A stretch of DNA of 64,000 bases from Jongsikchunia kroppenstedtii DSM 45133. Its GTDB lineage: Bacteria; Actinomycetota; Actinomycetes; Mycobacteriales; Mycobacteriaceae. The translations under genes and the position numbers were made by a program. Positions 27,969-36,905 of this stretch are shown piece after piece (the first letter of the stretch is position 1; every line of letters starts with the position of its first letter). The notes under the pieces are model-generated. The model was not told the origin of the DNA. It did no database searches and was given only the letters and a program-made list of their open reading frames with translations. Location: positions 173,703-237,702 of the forward strand of contig NZ_AQYG01000046.1 in NCBI RefSeq assembly GCF_000380485.1. Direction: 5' to 3'.

Positions 27969-28349
27969 CTAGGCCTTCGGAAACGTCGTCAACGACAGCG
28001 TGTTGCCGTCCGGGTCGTCAAACCACGCGACCGATGCACCGGACGGCGACGTCCACACACCGTCGATGTCCTGCGCCATCCCGTCGTATCGATTGAACTG
28101 GACCCCGGCCGCGGTGAGCTCGTTGATCGCGCCCTTCATGTCGGCGACCGCCCAGCCGGCGATGGTGCCCGGCCGTGGCCGGTGGTCATCGATCGGAGTG
28201 AGGCGGAGCATCGTGCCGTTCGCATCGAGAACCAGGGCCACCGGTGATTCCTCGAGCACTCGCAGGCCGAGGAAGCCCTCGTAGAAGTCGCGCGCACGGG
28301 CGACGTCGGTGATCGGGATGAATCCTACGTACTCGGCGCCGGACAGCAT
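27969..28349 (-). CDS. VOC/glyoxalase family protein
   Basis: A 126-residue VOC protein opening [17 protein letters not shown] and ending [12 protein letters not shown], the classic two-module arrangement. The last strand lacks a clear Glu ligand (S-L-T replaces the usual E-L), so metal binding is doubtful. It stands between two fumarase genes on the opposite strand. Substrate unknown. Confidence 0.78.
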   Translation of the reverse strand: MLSGAEYVGFIPITDVARARDFYEGFLGLRVLEESPVALVLDANGTMLRLTPIDDHRPRPGTIAGWAVADMKGAINELTAAGVQFNRYDGMAQDIDGVWTSPSGASVAWFDDPDGNTLSLTTFPKA

Positions 28350-28493
28350 GGTTGGAAGATACTCCCGATCTGGTCGGGCGGGCAGTACTTCACCGCCACT
28401 TCACGGCAGGCGGCCGAGACCGGCCGACATCGTGCGCGGACGTACGCTGGGGCGAGAGCACCCCACACGACCGGAAGCCGGAGGAACGCACGC

Positions 28494-29888
28494 ATGACCG
28501 AATACCGAATCGAACACGACACGATGGGCGAAGTTCGCGTACCGGTCGATGCGCTGTGGCGCGCGCAGACCCAGCGCGCGGTGGAGAACTTCCCGATCTC
28601 GCACCGGCCGCTGGAGCGTACGCAGATCCGCGCGATGGGTCTGTTGAAGGCGGCCTGCGCCCAGGTGAATCTCGATCTCGGACTGCTCGACGCCACCAAG
28701 GCGGACGCGATCATCAACGCGGCCAAGGAGATCGCCGACGGCCTGCATGACGATCAGTTCCCGATCGACGTGTTCCAAACCGGCTCGGGCACCAGCTCCA
28801 ACATGAACGCCAACGAGGTGATCGCATCGATCGCCGCGCAGGACGGCATCGAGGTGCATCCCAACGACGACGTGAACAAGTCGCAGTCGTCGAACGACAC
28901 GTTCCCCACCGCGACCCACGTGGCGGCGACCGAGGCCGCAGTCACCGATCTGGTTCCGGCTCTGCAGCATCTACACTCGGCCTTGGCGGACAAGGCATCT
29001 CAGTGGCGCACGGTGGTCAAGTCCGGCCGCACGCATCTCATGGACGCGGTGCCGGTGACCCTGGGCCAGGAGTTCGGCGGATACGCACGGCAGATCGAGG
29101 CGGGGATCGAGCGAGTGCAGGCGACGCTCCCTCGCGTCGGCGAGCTGCCGATCGGCGGCACGGCGGTCGGCACCGGGCTCAACGCCCCGAGCGGATTCGG
29201 CACCAAGGTCGTTGCCGAACTGGTGAAACTGACCGGTGTCCAGGAACTTTCGCTCGCCAAGGACAACTTCGAGGCGCAAGCCGCCCGGGACGGGCTGGTC
29301 GAGCTGTCCGGCGCACTGAAGACCGTCGCGGTGTCGCTGACGAAGATCGCGAACGACGTGCGCTGGATGGGATCGGGCCCGCTCACCGGGCTGGGCGAAA
29401 TCTCGCTGCCCGACCTGCAGCCCGGCAGTTCGATCATGCCCGGCAAGGTCAATCCCGTGCTGCCCGAGGCGGTCACTCAGGTCGCCGCGCAGGTGATCGG
29501 CAACGACGCCGCCGTCACCTGGGGCGGCGGCAACGGCGCCTTCGAACTCAACGTCTACATCCCGATGATGGCGCGGAACGTGCTCGAGTCACTCACGTTG
29601 CTGGCCAACGTGTCTCGGTTGTTCGCCGATCGCTGCATCGCCGGGCTGCAGGCGCACGAGGACCGGCTGCGGACGCTCGCCGAATCGAGCCCGTCGATCG
29701 TCACCCCCCTCAACAGCCTGATCGGCTACGAGGAGGCCGCGGTGGTCGCCAAGCAGGCCCTCAAAGAGGGCAAGACGATTCGGCAGACCGTCATCGATCG
29801 CGGCCTGATCGGCGAGGATCTGACGCTCGAGGAACTCGATCGCCGTCTCGACGTGCTGAAGATGGCGAACCTGGATCACGAACGCTAG
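28494..29888 (+). CDS. fumC: class II fumarate hydratase
   Basis: A 464-residue FumC, the iron-independent homotetrameric fumarase of the TCA cycle. It shows [11 protein letters not shown] near residue 97, S-G-R-T-H-L-M-D-A with the catalytic His region, and the superfamily signature [11 protein letters not shown] near residue 315. ATG 28494 is the start. Its stop overlaps that of the convergent YkuD-like gene. It corresponds to M. tuberculosis Rv1098c. Confidence 0.95.
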   Translation: MTEYRIEHDTMGEVRVPVDALWRAQTQRAVENFPISHRPLERTQIRAMGLLKAACAQVNLDLGLLDATKADAIINAAKEIADGLHDDQFPIDVFQTGSGTSSNMNANEVIASIAAQDGIEVHPNDDVNKSQSSNDTFPTATHVAATEAAVTDLVPALQHLHSALADKASQWRTVVKSGRTHLMDAVPVTLGQEFGGYARQIEAGIERVQATLPRVGELPIGGTAVGTGLNAPSGFGTKVVAELVKLTGVQELSLAKDNFEAQAARDGLVELSGALKTVAVSLTKIANDVRWMGSGPLTGLGEISLPDLQPGSSIMPGKVNPVLPEAVTQVAAQVIGNDAAVTWGGGNGAFELNVYIPMMARNVLESLTLLANVSRLFADRCIAGLQAHEDRLRTLAESSPSIVTPLNSLIGYEEAAVVAKQALKEGKTIRQTVIDRGLIGEDLTLEELDRRLDVLKMANLDHER

Positions 29889-30865
29889 TTCGCGCCGGTC
29901 GCCGCCCCGGTGCCGATGGCGCCGTTGATCATGCTGGAGCCGGCATTCAGCAGCGTGGGCAGCAGGCTCAGCATGCCGTCGACCAGCGTGCCGATCAGCC
30001 CGTCCTCGGTAGTCGCGGTGGGCGACGTGTCGGCCGGCGATGCCCCGGTCTGACCGGTGGTGGGCGTCGATGTGCTGGGGTTATTCGGCGTGCTGGGAGC
30101 ATTCGTCGGGGCGGCTGCATTGACGCCGATGGTGATCTTCGGATTCTTCGCCGGATCGAGCCACTGCAGAATCGATTTCATCGACGCGAGATCGGTGGCC
30201 ACGCAGCCCTGCGTCGGCTGATTGTTGGTGACGTGCAGGAAGACTCCGGACGCCTTGCCCGGGATGCGCTGCGGATTGTGGGCGATGTTCACCGCGTAGT
30301 CGTAGACCGAGCCGGAGTCGTAGAGATTCTCACTGTCGCCGCCGGGGCTGGCGGCCTGGTGGACGTGCGTGTTGTAGGTCGGCGACTTGGGGTTCTCGTC
30401 CCACCAATCCTGGTTCGTCGCTTGGAAGTACGGCATCTTGGTGCCCGGGTTCGCGAGCCGGCCGAAGGCCTGATCGAAGCCGAAGGTGCCCTGCGGGGTG
30501 CGCGGCACGTTGTCCTGCGGCTGCCCCATCCCGTCGGAACCGAGGAACGCCTTCACCGGACCCACCACGCTCTTCCAGGTGCCGTCGGCAGACTTCTCGA
30601 ACGCCGTGAGGGTCGCGGTGGTCGAACTGGCCTGCGGCGCCGTCACGACGATCTGCTGGGAGGTGTCGCCGGTGACGGGCGTGCCGGTGGAGCCCCCCGT
30701 ACCGGTGTTGGTGTTGGTGCCGGCCAGAGTGTTGAGGATGCTGTTCACGATGTCGTTGAGCGACGTCGGCGTGGTCGGCTGCGGAGTCGGCGCGGCCGAT
30801 GACGCGACGGGCACCGCAAGAACGACTCCGAGGAGAACGGCTGCGACAATACTCAGACGCCTCAT
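29885..30865 (-). CDS. exported YkuD/L,D-transpeptidase-like protein with low-complexity flanks
   Basis: A protein of about 326 residues. The signal peptide ([10 protein letters not shown] then a Val/Leu core) is followed by a Thr/Asn/Gly-rich linker. The YkuD-like domain lies at about residues 65-250 with P-T-Q-G-C-V (catalytic Cys) preceded by F-L-H-V-T-N. A Pro/Thr/Ser-rich tail follows. The domain resembles M. tuberculosis Rv0309 and is shared with the smaller protein at 34675. An in-frame GTG at 30880 is an alternative start. L,D-transpeptidase activity is inferred; the family includes proteins of unproven activity. Confidence 0.78.
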   Translation of the reverse strand: MRRLSIVAAVLLGVVLAVPVASSAAPTPQPTTPTSLNDIVNSILNTLAGTNTNTGTGGSTGTPVTGDTSQQIVVTAPQASSTTATLTAFEKSADGTWKSVVGPVKAFLGSDGMGQPQDNVPRTPQGTFGFDQAFGRLANPGTKMPYFQATNQDWWDENPKSPTYNTHVHQAASPGGDSENLYDSGSVYDYAVNIAHNPQRIPGKASGVFLHVTNNQPTQGCVATDLASMKSILQWLDPAKNPKITIGVNAAAPTNAPSTPNNPSTSTPTTGQTGASPADTSPTATTEDGLIGTLVDGMLSLLPTLLNAGSSMINGAIGTGAATGAN

Positions 30866-30960
30866 TAATAACTTCAGCACCAGTCCAGTGTGTCAGCGGC
30901 AACTCCCGAATTCGTCACGCGACGGTCACAGTGCGGTCTGAACCCGGTTACCATCAGCGC

Positions 30961-31647
30961 ATGTCTGACCAACTGGTGGCGTTTCCAGAGGATTGGCACC
31001 GCGCGCTGGTGCTGGTTGCCCACCCCGACGATCCGGAATACGGGTTGGCGGCGGCCGTCGCGCAGTGGACCGCGGCCGGCAAACGGATCAGCTACGCGTT
31101 GGCGTCCAGCGGCGAAGCCGGTATCGAGGGACTCGCGCCCGACAAGGCCGGACCGATTCGCGAAGCCGAGCAGCGCGAGTCGGCGCGCATCGTGGGCGTG
31201 CACGAGGTCGAGTTCTGGGGCTACCCCGATTCCCGCATCCGCAATACCCCCAAGCTGCGCAACGAGATCGCCGACGCGATCCGTTGGCAGGCGCCCGATG
31301 TGGTGCTGACGCTGTACGGCGGCGCGGAATGGGCCCCCGGCATGCCGAACCAGCGCGACCACATGGAGTTCGCGGCCGCCGTCGAACAGGCCTATGACAG
31401 TCTCGATCGCAAGCCGCGCTGGTTGTTCTGCAACGGACCCGAGCCGACGCACGCAGTCGCGGTCAAGAATCGGTACGTCAAGCAGGCGGTGAAATCGCTT
31501 GCCGCGCATCGCGAATATCTGTCCGTGCTCGACCCGAACAAGCCGGTCGCCGAGCAGGCACAGGAGCAGGTCGACCGAATGACCGCCGCCCGTGACGATT
31601 TCGATGCCGACCACGCCGTCGCCTTCGAACTGCTGCGGCGAGCCTGA
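30961..31647 (+). CDS. PIG-L/LmbE-type deacetylase
   Basis: A 228-residue zinc-dependent N-deacetylase of the PIG-L family (relatives of MshB and Mca). The metal motif A-H-P-D-D-P-E-Y occurs at residues 21-28. The later His ligand is probably in N-Q-R-D-H-M-E-F near residue 138. It is too short and lacks the M-S-H-B/Mca C-terminal features, so the mycothiol pathway role belongs to mca at 54568. The substrate is an unidentified N-acetyl sugar or related amide. It is divergent from the YkuD-like gene. Confidence 0.83.
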   Translation: MSDQLVAFPEDWHRALVLVAHPDDPEYGLAAAVAQWTAAGKRISYALASSGEAGIEGLAPDKAGPIREAEQRESARIVGVHEVEFWGYPDSRIRNTPKLRNEIADAIRWQAPDVVLTLYGGAEWAPGMPNQRDHMEFAAAVEQAYDSLDRKPRWLFCNGPEPTHAVAVKNRYVKQAVKSLAAHREYLSVLDPNKPVAEQAQEQVDRMTAARDDFDADHAVAFELLRRA

Positions 31648-31700
31648 AGCGTTCGTCACCGCACCTGCTGACAGAATCCTCACGGGGAGGACAGCCACAG

Positions 31701-32564
31701 GTGAACCACGCGACGCAGAACCTGATCACCAGGATCACTGGCCTGATCAGCGCCATCGATACCGATGACGACACCAAGATCGAGGCCGCCGTCCTGCGCC
31801 TGAGCAGGTCCCGGCGATGGCTCGCACCGCTGGCGCTCGCCGTCAGCACGCTGGTGATGCTCTTCCACGGGTTGCGGATCGTGTTCTCGAACTGGCGGCT
31901 GGTGGCGCTGATGATGCCGCCCACGATCTGGCTGTGGCTGGCGATGTTCGATCTGCGGACCCGACTGCTGGGCAGTCGTGAGCATCACGAGTTGACGGGC
32001 GCACAGCTGTGGCTGGCGTGCTCGGCGGTCGTCGTGATCACCATCGTCGTCTACGCCTCGAATACGATCATGGTCATCGCCGTGTCCTCGCCCGCCCCGC
32101 ACCCCGTGGGCCCCGCCTTCGACAGGGCCAAGCGATATTGGCGACAGATCGTCTTGATCGGGTTCGCCATCGGCGTGATCCTCGCCTTCGGCGCGCTCGT
32201 GCTGGCGCGTTGGCGGCCAACCTATTTCGTGATCACGCTCAGCATCGGGGTCGCCCTGCTCATGCTGTCGTACCTGTCCGGCCCCGCGCGCATGCTCGGG
32301 ATGAAACCGCAGATGTCGCTCCGGGACAAGCTGGTGACGGCCACCGTAACCGCCGGCCTCAGCGCAATCCTCTCCGCCCCGGGTTACGCGATCGCCCGGA
32401 CCGGGGTCTTTCTGATGGGCGTCCACCCGCTCTTCATCTTCGGGCTGCTGATACTGATCATCGGGGTGACACTGCATGCCGGTGCCGGCGGCGCGGTGAA
32501 GGCGGTGAAGGTGAGCGCGGTCCTGCTCACCGGCTCGGATGACGCACCGCGAGCGACTATTTGA
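31701..32564 (+). CDS. multi-pass membrane protein of unknown function
   Basis: A 287-residue protein with about seven hydrophobic helices (around residues 40-60, 68-88, 105-130, 150-172, 178-198, 212-230, 238-262). The N-terminus is soluble and acidic (I-D-T-D-D-D-T-K). No transporter or enzyme motif is recognised. GTG 31701 is preceded by GGGGAGG. Three copies of TGAGCCCAGG surround its 3' end and that of the convergent cupin gene. Confidence 0.7.
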   Translation: MNHATQNLITRITGLISAIDTDDDTKIEAAVLRLSRSRRWLAPLALAVSTLVMLFHGLRIVFSNWRLVALMMPPTIWLWLAMFDLRTRLLGSREHHELTGAQLWLACSAVVVITIVVYASNTIMVIAVSSPAPHPVGPAFDRAKRYWRQIVLIGFAIGVILAFGALVLARWRPTYFVITLSIGVALLMLSYLSGPARMLGMKPQMSLRDKLVTATVTAGLSAILSAPGYAIARTGVFLMGVHPLFIFGLLILIIGVTLHAGAGGAVKAVKVSAVLLTGSDDAPRATI

Positions 32565-32606
32565 GCCCAGGGCCCCCTACTGAGCCCAGGAACTACTGAG
32601 CCCAGG
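32562..32606. repeat. triple TGAGCCCAGG repeat at convergent gene ends
   Basis: TGAGCCCAGG occurs at 32562-32571, 32581-32590 and 32597-32606. The last two are part of an exact 14-bp duplication (CTACTGAGCCCAGG) that contains the cupin stop codon region. This looks like local duplication of the cupin 3' end. Confidence 0.7.
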
Positions 32607-32970
32607 GCGGAGCCATGCGCTCGCCCGATTGTTCGATGGTCGCGGCCATCCCCAGGGTCGTCGTCACCCATGCGCGTGCAGGCCGATCGGCTGCGTTGCT
32701 GATTCGAAACAGCGCACCCACGGGCACCAGAATCGCGTCGCCCGCAGCCGCGACGAATCGCTCGGCGTCGATCTCCACGTCAAGCTCTCCATCGACGACG
32801 AACAGCACCTCCTCCTGTGACATCCGGTGTGGCACACCGGGAGTCCCTGGACTGAACTCGGCGCACCACGCCCCCAGTTCGGCCGCACCGGTAGCCGTGG
32901 CGGCGAACGATCGGAACGCGACGCCGTGCACCTCGAATTCTCGCGCCGAACCTGCAGTCAGATGTGGCAT
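32593..32970 (-). CDS. cupin-domain protein
   Basis: A 125-residue single-domain cupin. The first cupin motif is degenerate (P-G-V-P-H-R-M-S-Q-E-E-V-L-F-V-V-D-G, with one His and Glu), and the second lies around P-V-G-A-L-F-R-I-S-N. ATG 32970 has AAGGAGG just upstream. It is divergent from a MarR-type regulator with a 39-bp nested palindrome between them, so it is very probably that regulator's target. Its ligand is unknown. Confidence 0.78.
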   Translation of the reverse strand: MPHLTAGSAREFEVHGVAFRSFAATATGAAELGAWCAEFSPGTPGVPHRMSQEEVLFVVDGELDVEIDAERFVAAAGDAILVPVGALFRISNAADRPARAWVTTTLGMAATIEQSGERMAPPWAQ

Positions 32971-32986
32971 GACTTCCTCCTTAAAT

Positions 32987-33025
32987 AGACAACCATATTG
33001 ACCATAATGGTCAATCTAGTTGTCT
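32987..33025. promoter_or_regulatory. 39-bp nested palindromic operator (MarR/cupin)
   Basis: TTGACCATAATGGTCAA (32998-33014) is a perfect palindrome. Outside it, AGACAAC (32987-32993) and GTTGTCT (33019-33025) are exact inverted copies sharing the same centre, 33006. It lies between the divergent cupin and MarR starts and is the obvious operator for the MarR protein. Confidence 0.75.
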
Positions 33026-33043
33026 GCAAGCTAGTGTCGGGAG

Positions 33044-33493
33044 ATGCCCGATCTGCCGCCCGACCACAACGTGCCGTTCCTGCTGCTCGGCGCATTCAAC
33101 TCGATGACCGACGAGGTGAATCGCCGGCTCGCCACCATGGGGTTCGAGGGCGTACGCAACTCGCATGGGTTTGCGATGCAAGCGATCGGCGACGGCTGCA
33201 CGAGCGTGCAGCTGGGACAGCGGCTCGGCATCTCGAAACAGGCTGCCGCCAAGACCGTCCAGGGCCTGGAGTCGATGGGGTTCGTCGATCGAACACCGAA
33301 CCCGGCCGACGCCAGAGAACTTCTGGTCGCCCCCACCGCACGCGGTCGAAAGATGTTGCGGCTGTCGGGGGAAGCCTTCGCCGAGATCGTCGCGGGTTGG
33401 CGCTCCGATCTCGGCGACCGAAACGTCGACGCGCTGCTCAAGACGCTGGTGCACGCCGGCAGGCCTCGAGACGTGGGTGGCCAGCACGGCTAG
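33044..33493 (+). CDS. MarR-family transcriptional regulator
   Basis: A 149-residue winged helix-turn-helix regulator. Recognition-helix region: [21 protein letters not shown] near residues 48-68, followed by a wing with [14 protein letters not shown] 33044 lies 18 bp after the nested palindrome. It probably represses itself and the divergent cupin gene in response to a small phenolic or oxidising ligand. The 3' end overlaps the convergent COG0523 gene by 4 bp. Confidence 0.82.
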   Translation: MPDLPPDHNVPFLLLGAFNSMTDEVNRRLATMGFEGVRNSHGFAMQAIGDGCTSVQLGQRLGISKQAAAKTVQGLESMGFVDRTPNPADARELLVAPTARGRKMLRLSGEAFAEIVAGWRSDLGDRNVDALLKTLVHAGRPRDVGGQHG

Positions 33494-34641
33494 TGCTGAT
33501 GCGCCGCTGGGATCAGCCAGGCCGGCAAGGGATCCGAGTAGCCCCGCCAGAGATCCGGACCGTCCCGCAGCTCGTCATCGGTCAGCAGCGCCTCGGTCAG
33601 CAACCGGGTCGGCGCGTACTTGTCCAATCGCACCCCGATGAACACCAGCTCCTGGCCGGGCCCGGCCGCCGGGTCGCCGGGCGGAGTCCAGTACTGCGCC
33701 GGTTCGATGGTCAGGTTCGGCCCCGCCTGCGACCAGACGGCCACGATGTCCGGGCGGCTGGCAATCCAGCAGAATCCCTTGCTGCGCACCACACCTCGAA
33801 GATCATCAAGCGCCCGGGCCAGCCGTTCCGGATGGAACGGCCGATCGGAGCGGAACGCGACGGAGGATATCCCGTACTCCTCGGTCTCCGGCACGTGATT
33901 GAACAGCACCTCGTCGTCCCAGCCGGCGATCGCCGACGCCTCCTCATGATCGAACAGCCCCGTCCCGATGACCTGCTCGAGGTCGACGCGGCCGTGATCG
34001 GTGACGATCAGCTTCGCCCGCGGGTTCAGCCGCGTGACCGTCGCCTCGACGCTGCCGCGCGCGGTCGCCGAGACCAGGTCGGTCTTGTTGAGAATTACCA
34101 CGTCGGCGAACTCGACCTGATCGACGAGCAGATCGGAGATGGTGCGCTGGTCTCCGTCGGCGGCCTGCATGTCCCGGGTATCGAGCCGGTCGCCGCGGGC
34201 GAGCTCGGCCAGGAAGGTCGAGCAATCGACGACGGTGACCATGGTGTCGAGGCGCGCCAGATCGGACAGCGAGCTGCCGTCTTCGAATACCCAGTCGAAG
34301 GTGGCGGCAACGGGCATCGGCTCGGAGATTCCGGTCGACTCGATGACCAGGTGGTCGAAGCGACCGGCCTTGGCCAGTTCGCCGACGGCGTCGATCAAGT
34401 CCTCCCGCAGCGTGCAGCAGATGCAGCCGTTCGTCAGCTCGACCATCCGCTCCTCGGTGCGATCGAAGCCACCGAGTTCGACCAGGGACGCATCGATGTT
34501 GATCTCACTCATGTCGTTCACGATCACCGCTATCCGCATCCCCTCCCGGTTCGCGAGCAGCTGATTGAGCAGAGTGGTCTTGCCCGATCCGAGGAATCCG
34601 GACAAGACAGTGACGGGCAACGGGTGATCAGAAAGGGTCAT
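33490..34641 (-). CDS. COG0523/CobW-type GTPase, probable zinc metallochaperone
   Basis: A 383-residue P-loop GTPase of the CobW/ZNG family. Walker A is G-F-L-G-S-G-K-T-T, the metal-binding C-I-C-C is in N-G-C-I-C-C-T-L-R near residue 72, E-S-T-G-I-S-E-P follows near residue 102, and N-K-T-D-L is the base-specificity motif. The C-terminal CobW-C domain includes a His-ending tail (A-A-H-Q-H). A perfect AT-rich palindrome of Zur/Fur type touches the start codon, so it is likely induced in zinc limitation. AAGGA abuts the ATG with no spacing, so translation may be leaderless. Confidence 0.88.
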   Translation of the reverse strand: MTLSDHPLPVTVLSGFLGSGKTTLLNQLLANREGMRIAVIVNDMSEINIDASLVELGGFDRTEERMVELTNGCICCTLREDLIDAVGELAKAGRFDHLVIESTGISEPMPVAATFDWVFEDGSSLSDLARLDTMVTVVDCSTFLAELARGDRLDTRDMQAADGDQRTISDLLVDQVEFADVVILNKTDLVSATARGSVEATVTRLNPRAKLIVTDHGRVDLEQVIGTGLFDHEEASAIAGWDDEVLFNHVPETEEYGISSVAFRSDRPFHPERLARALDDLRGVVRSKGFCWIASRPDIVAVWSQAGPNLTIEPAQYWTPPGDPAAGPGQELVFIGVRLDKYAPTRLLTEALLTDDELRDGPDLWRGYSDPLPAWLIPAAHQH

Positions 34642-34671
34642 TCCTTAATGATAATCATTTTCATTAAGGAA
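34641..34671 (-). promoter_or_regulatory. Zur/Fur-like operator palindrome
   Basis: TTCCTTAATGA (34641-34651) and TCATTAAGGAA (34661-34671) are exact inverted arms of 11 bp around ATAATCATTT. The core AATGATAATCATT is the style of actinobacterial Zur or Fur boxes. The palindrome overlaps the first base of the GTPase start codon. Confidence 0.7.
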
Positions 34672-34674
34672 TGA

Positions 34675-35331
34675 CTAGGGGCGCAGGTCGCCGACGCCGA
34701 TCGCGATCATCGGATGCGCCGCCGGATCGAGCCAACGCAGGATCCGCACCAGCTGATCCCGGCCGATCGTCACGCACCCGGCGGTCGGCTTGTTCTCGGT
34801 GACGTGCAGAAAGATCGCCGAGCCCTGCCCCGGGACGCGCAGCGGATTGCTGGCGATGTCGACGGCGTAGTCGTAGATCGGACCGGCGCCGTAGAGATTC
34901 TCGCTGTCGCCACCCGGGCTCACTCCCCGCCGCACATGCGAGTTGTAGGTCGGCGACGCGATGTTCCCATCCCACCAATCATTAGCTCCCGCTTGGAAAT
35001 ACGGCATCCTGGTGCCCGGATTCGGTTGGCGGCCGAAGGCCTGATCGAGCCCGAAGGTGCCGGCCGGGGTGCGGGTCGATGTCTCCGACGGCTCGCCGAT
35101 CCCCTGGCTGCCGAGGTCCGCATGCATGGGACCCGCGACCACCGACCAGTGCCCGTCAGGCTGTCGCTGATAGGCGGTGAGCGTGCCCGCGGTGGCGGCC
35201 GTAGACCCGGCCGACACCGTGATCAGCTGGTCGGTCGGGGTCGACACCGGATCCGCAACGGCCGGTTCGCCGATGCCGGCGATCACAGCGACGACCGGCA
35301 CCACTACCAGGACTCGACCGATCCACCGCAC
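34675..35331 (-). CDS. exported YkuD/L,D-transpeptidase-like protein (paralogue of 29885)
   Basis: A 218-residue exported protein with a signal peptide (M-R-W-I-G-R-V-L-V-V-V-P, cleavage near residue 26). Its YkuD-like domain ends with F-L-H-V-T-E-N-K-P-T-A-G-C-V. It shares long stretches with the protein at 29885 ([26 protein letters not shown]) but lacks its low-complexity flanks. The start is GTG 35331, which lies inside a 14-bp perfect inverted repeat. It ends 4 bp before the Zur-like palindrome of the downstream GTPase. Confidence 0.8.
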   Translation of the reverse strand: MRWIGRVLVVVPVVAVIAGIGEPAVADPVSTPTDQLITVSAGSTAATAGTLTAYQRQPDGHWSVVAGPMHADLGSQGIGEPSETSTRTPAGTFGLDQAFGRQPNPGTRMPYFQAGANDWWDGNIASPTYNSHVRRGVSPGGDSENLYGAGPIYDYAVDIASNPLRVPGQGSAIFLHVTENKPTAGCVTIGRDQLVRILRWLDPAAHPMIAIGVGDLRP

Positions 35332-35355
35332 GCATCCGAGTATGCGTGCGGTGGA
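35322..35355 (-). promoter_or_regulatory. 14-bp perfect inverted repeat over the YkuD-like start
   Basis: TCCACCGCACGCAT (35322-35335) and ATGCGTGCGGTGGA (35342-35355) are exact inverted copies with a 6-nt loop. It follows the phoH2 stop by 18 bp and contains the GTG start (35329-35331) of the next gene. It may be an I-shaped terminator for phoH2. Confidence 0.6.
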
Positions 35356-35372
35356 CGGTGACTGCAGCGCTT

Positions 35373-36665
35373 TCAGGCGCCGGGGGCGAATTCCTCCAGC
35401 ATGTCGGTGACCAGCGCCGCGATCGGCGACCGCTCGCTGCGGGCCAGCGTGATGTGCGCGAACAACGGATGACCCTTGAGCTTCTCGATGACCGCCGCCA
35501 CGCCGTCATGCCGCCCGACCCGCAGGTTGTCGCGCTGGGCTACGTCGTGCGTCAGCACCACCCGCGACCCGGTGCCCAATCGCGACAACACGGTCAGCAG
35601 CACGTTGCGCTCCAACGACTGCGCCTCGTCGACGATCACGAAGGAGTCATGCAGCGACCGACCGCGAATATGCGTGAGCGGCAACACTTCCAGCATTCCG
35701 CGCGAGAGCACTTCCTCGATCACCTCGGTCGATGCCAGGCCCTCCAGGGTGTCGAACACCGCCTGCGCCCACGGCCCCATCTTCTCGTCGGCGCCGCCGG
35801 GCAGATAGCCGAGCTGTTGTCCGCCAACGGCATACAGCGGCCGGAACACGACCACCTTGCGCTGGGTCCGACGTTCCAGCACGGCCTCCAGGCCCGCGCA
35901 CAGCGCGAGCGCCGACTTGCCCGTACCGGCCTTGCCGCCGAGCGACACGATGCCGACGCTTTCGTCGAGGAGCAGGTCGAGCGCCACTCGCTGTTCGGCC
36001 GACCGGCCGCGGAGCCCGAACGCCTCCCGGTCGCCGCGGACCAGCTGCACCTGCTTGCTCTCCGTCACCCGGCCGAGCGCGCTCGACGTGCCGCCCAGCA
36101 GCCGAACTCCGGTGTGGCACGGTAGATCTCGTGCGCCGTCGATATCGACGGCGCCGTCGGCGAAGAGCTGGTCGACGGTCTGCGGCGCCACCTCCAGCTC
36201 GTCCATGCCCGTCCAACCGGACGTCACCACATCCTGCGCGTGATACTCGTCGGCCGCCAGGCCGACCGCGCCCGCCTTGACGCGCAGCGGCGTGTCCTTG
36301 GTGACCAGTACGACGTCATTGCCCTCGGCGCGAAAGTTCAACGCGCAGGCGAGGATTCGCGAATCGTTCGTGTCGGTGCGGAATCCGGCCGGCAGCACCG
36401 TCGGATCGGTGTGGTTGAGCTCGACCTGCAGCGTCCCGCCGTCATCGCCGATCGGAATCGGCTGGTCCAGGCGGCCGTGCTCCAGTCGCAGATCGTCCAA
36501 GAGCCGCAACGCTTCCCGAGCGAACCAGCCCAGTTCCGCGTGGTGGCGTTTGCCCTCCAACTCGCTGATCACGACGAGCGGCAGGATCACCTGATGCTCG
36601 GCGAATCGGGTGACCGCCCAGGGATCGGAGAGGAGAACGGAGGTGTCGATGACGTAGGTGCGCAC
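35373..36665 (-). CDS. phoH2: PhoH2: PIN-domain ribonuclease fused to PhoH ATPase/helicase
   Basis: A 430-residue PhoH2. The N-terminal PIN nuclease (residues 1-140) starts [12 protein letters not shown] and includes acidic residues in T-N-D-S-R-I-L. The C-terminal PhoH ATPase has Walker [11 protein letters not shown] near residue 247 and V-I-V-D-E-A-Q-S-L near residue 342. Mycobacterial PhoH2 is an RNA helicase and ribonuclease working as a toxin with PhoAT. The start is GTG 36665 with GAGGAG upstream. A small overlapping frame upstream is a PhoAT candidate. It corresponds to Rv1095. Confidence 0.93.
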   Translation of the reverse strand: MRTYVIDTSVLLSDPWAVTRFAEHQVILPLVVISELEGKRHHAELGWFAREALRLLDDLRLEHGRLDQPIPIGDDGGTLQVELNHTDPTVLPAGFRTDTNDSRILACALNFRAEGNDVVLVTKDTPLRVKAGAVGLAADEYHAQDVVTSGWTGMDELEVAPQTVDQLFADGAVDIDGARDLPCHTGVRLLGGTSSALGRVTESKQVQLVRGDREAFGLRGRSAEQRVALDLLLDESVGIVSLGGKAGTGKSALALCAGLEAVLERRTQRKVVVFRPLYAVGGQQLGYLPGGADEKMGPWAQAVFDTLEGLASTEVIEEVLSRGMLEVLPLTHIRGRSLHDSFVIVDEAQSLERNVLLTVLSRLGTGSRVVLTHDVAQRDNLRVGRHDGVAAVIEKLKGHPLFAHITLARSERSPIAALVTDMLEEFAPGA

Positions 36666-36796
36666 TGAAGGCTCCTCGCCCGGGCGGCACCCGCACGGGC
36701 ACTGGTCAGGCCGTCCGAGAACGACCTAGTGGGGCGGTCGATCCGAGCAATACCGGGGCCGGTGTGTCGAACCTTCCGGACGAACCGCTTCCCCAC
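36587..36796 (-). CDS. small ORF overlapping phoH2, PhoAT-antitoxin candidate
   Basis: A 69-residue basic frame ([13 protein letters not shown]) opens at GTG 36796 and overlaps the phoH2 start by about 79 bp in another frame. In mycobacteria a short gene, phoAT, sits upstream of and overlaps phoH2. The position, basic N-terminus and open frame fit that, but no sequence comparison was possible and the 3' part is shaped by the overlap. Confidence 0.35.
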   Translation of the reverse strand: MGKRFVRKVRHTGPGIARIDRPTRSFSDGLTSARAGAARARSLQCAPTSSTPPFSSPIPGRSPDSPSIR

Positions 36797-36905
36797 GGCC
36801 CGTCATCGACAACGTACGCCGGGCCACGCGGTCGGGCGCGGCACCTACCCCGCGTGTCTGTGAAACTTAAGTGACAAACCGGGAACTTTCGGTAAATCGC
36901 AGGTC

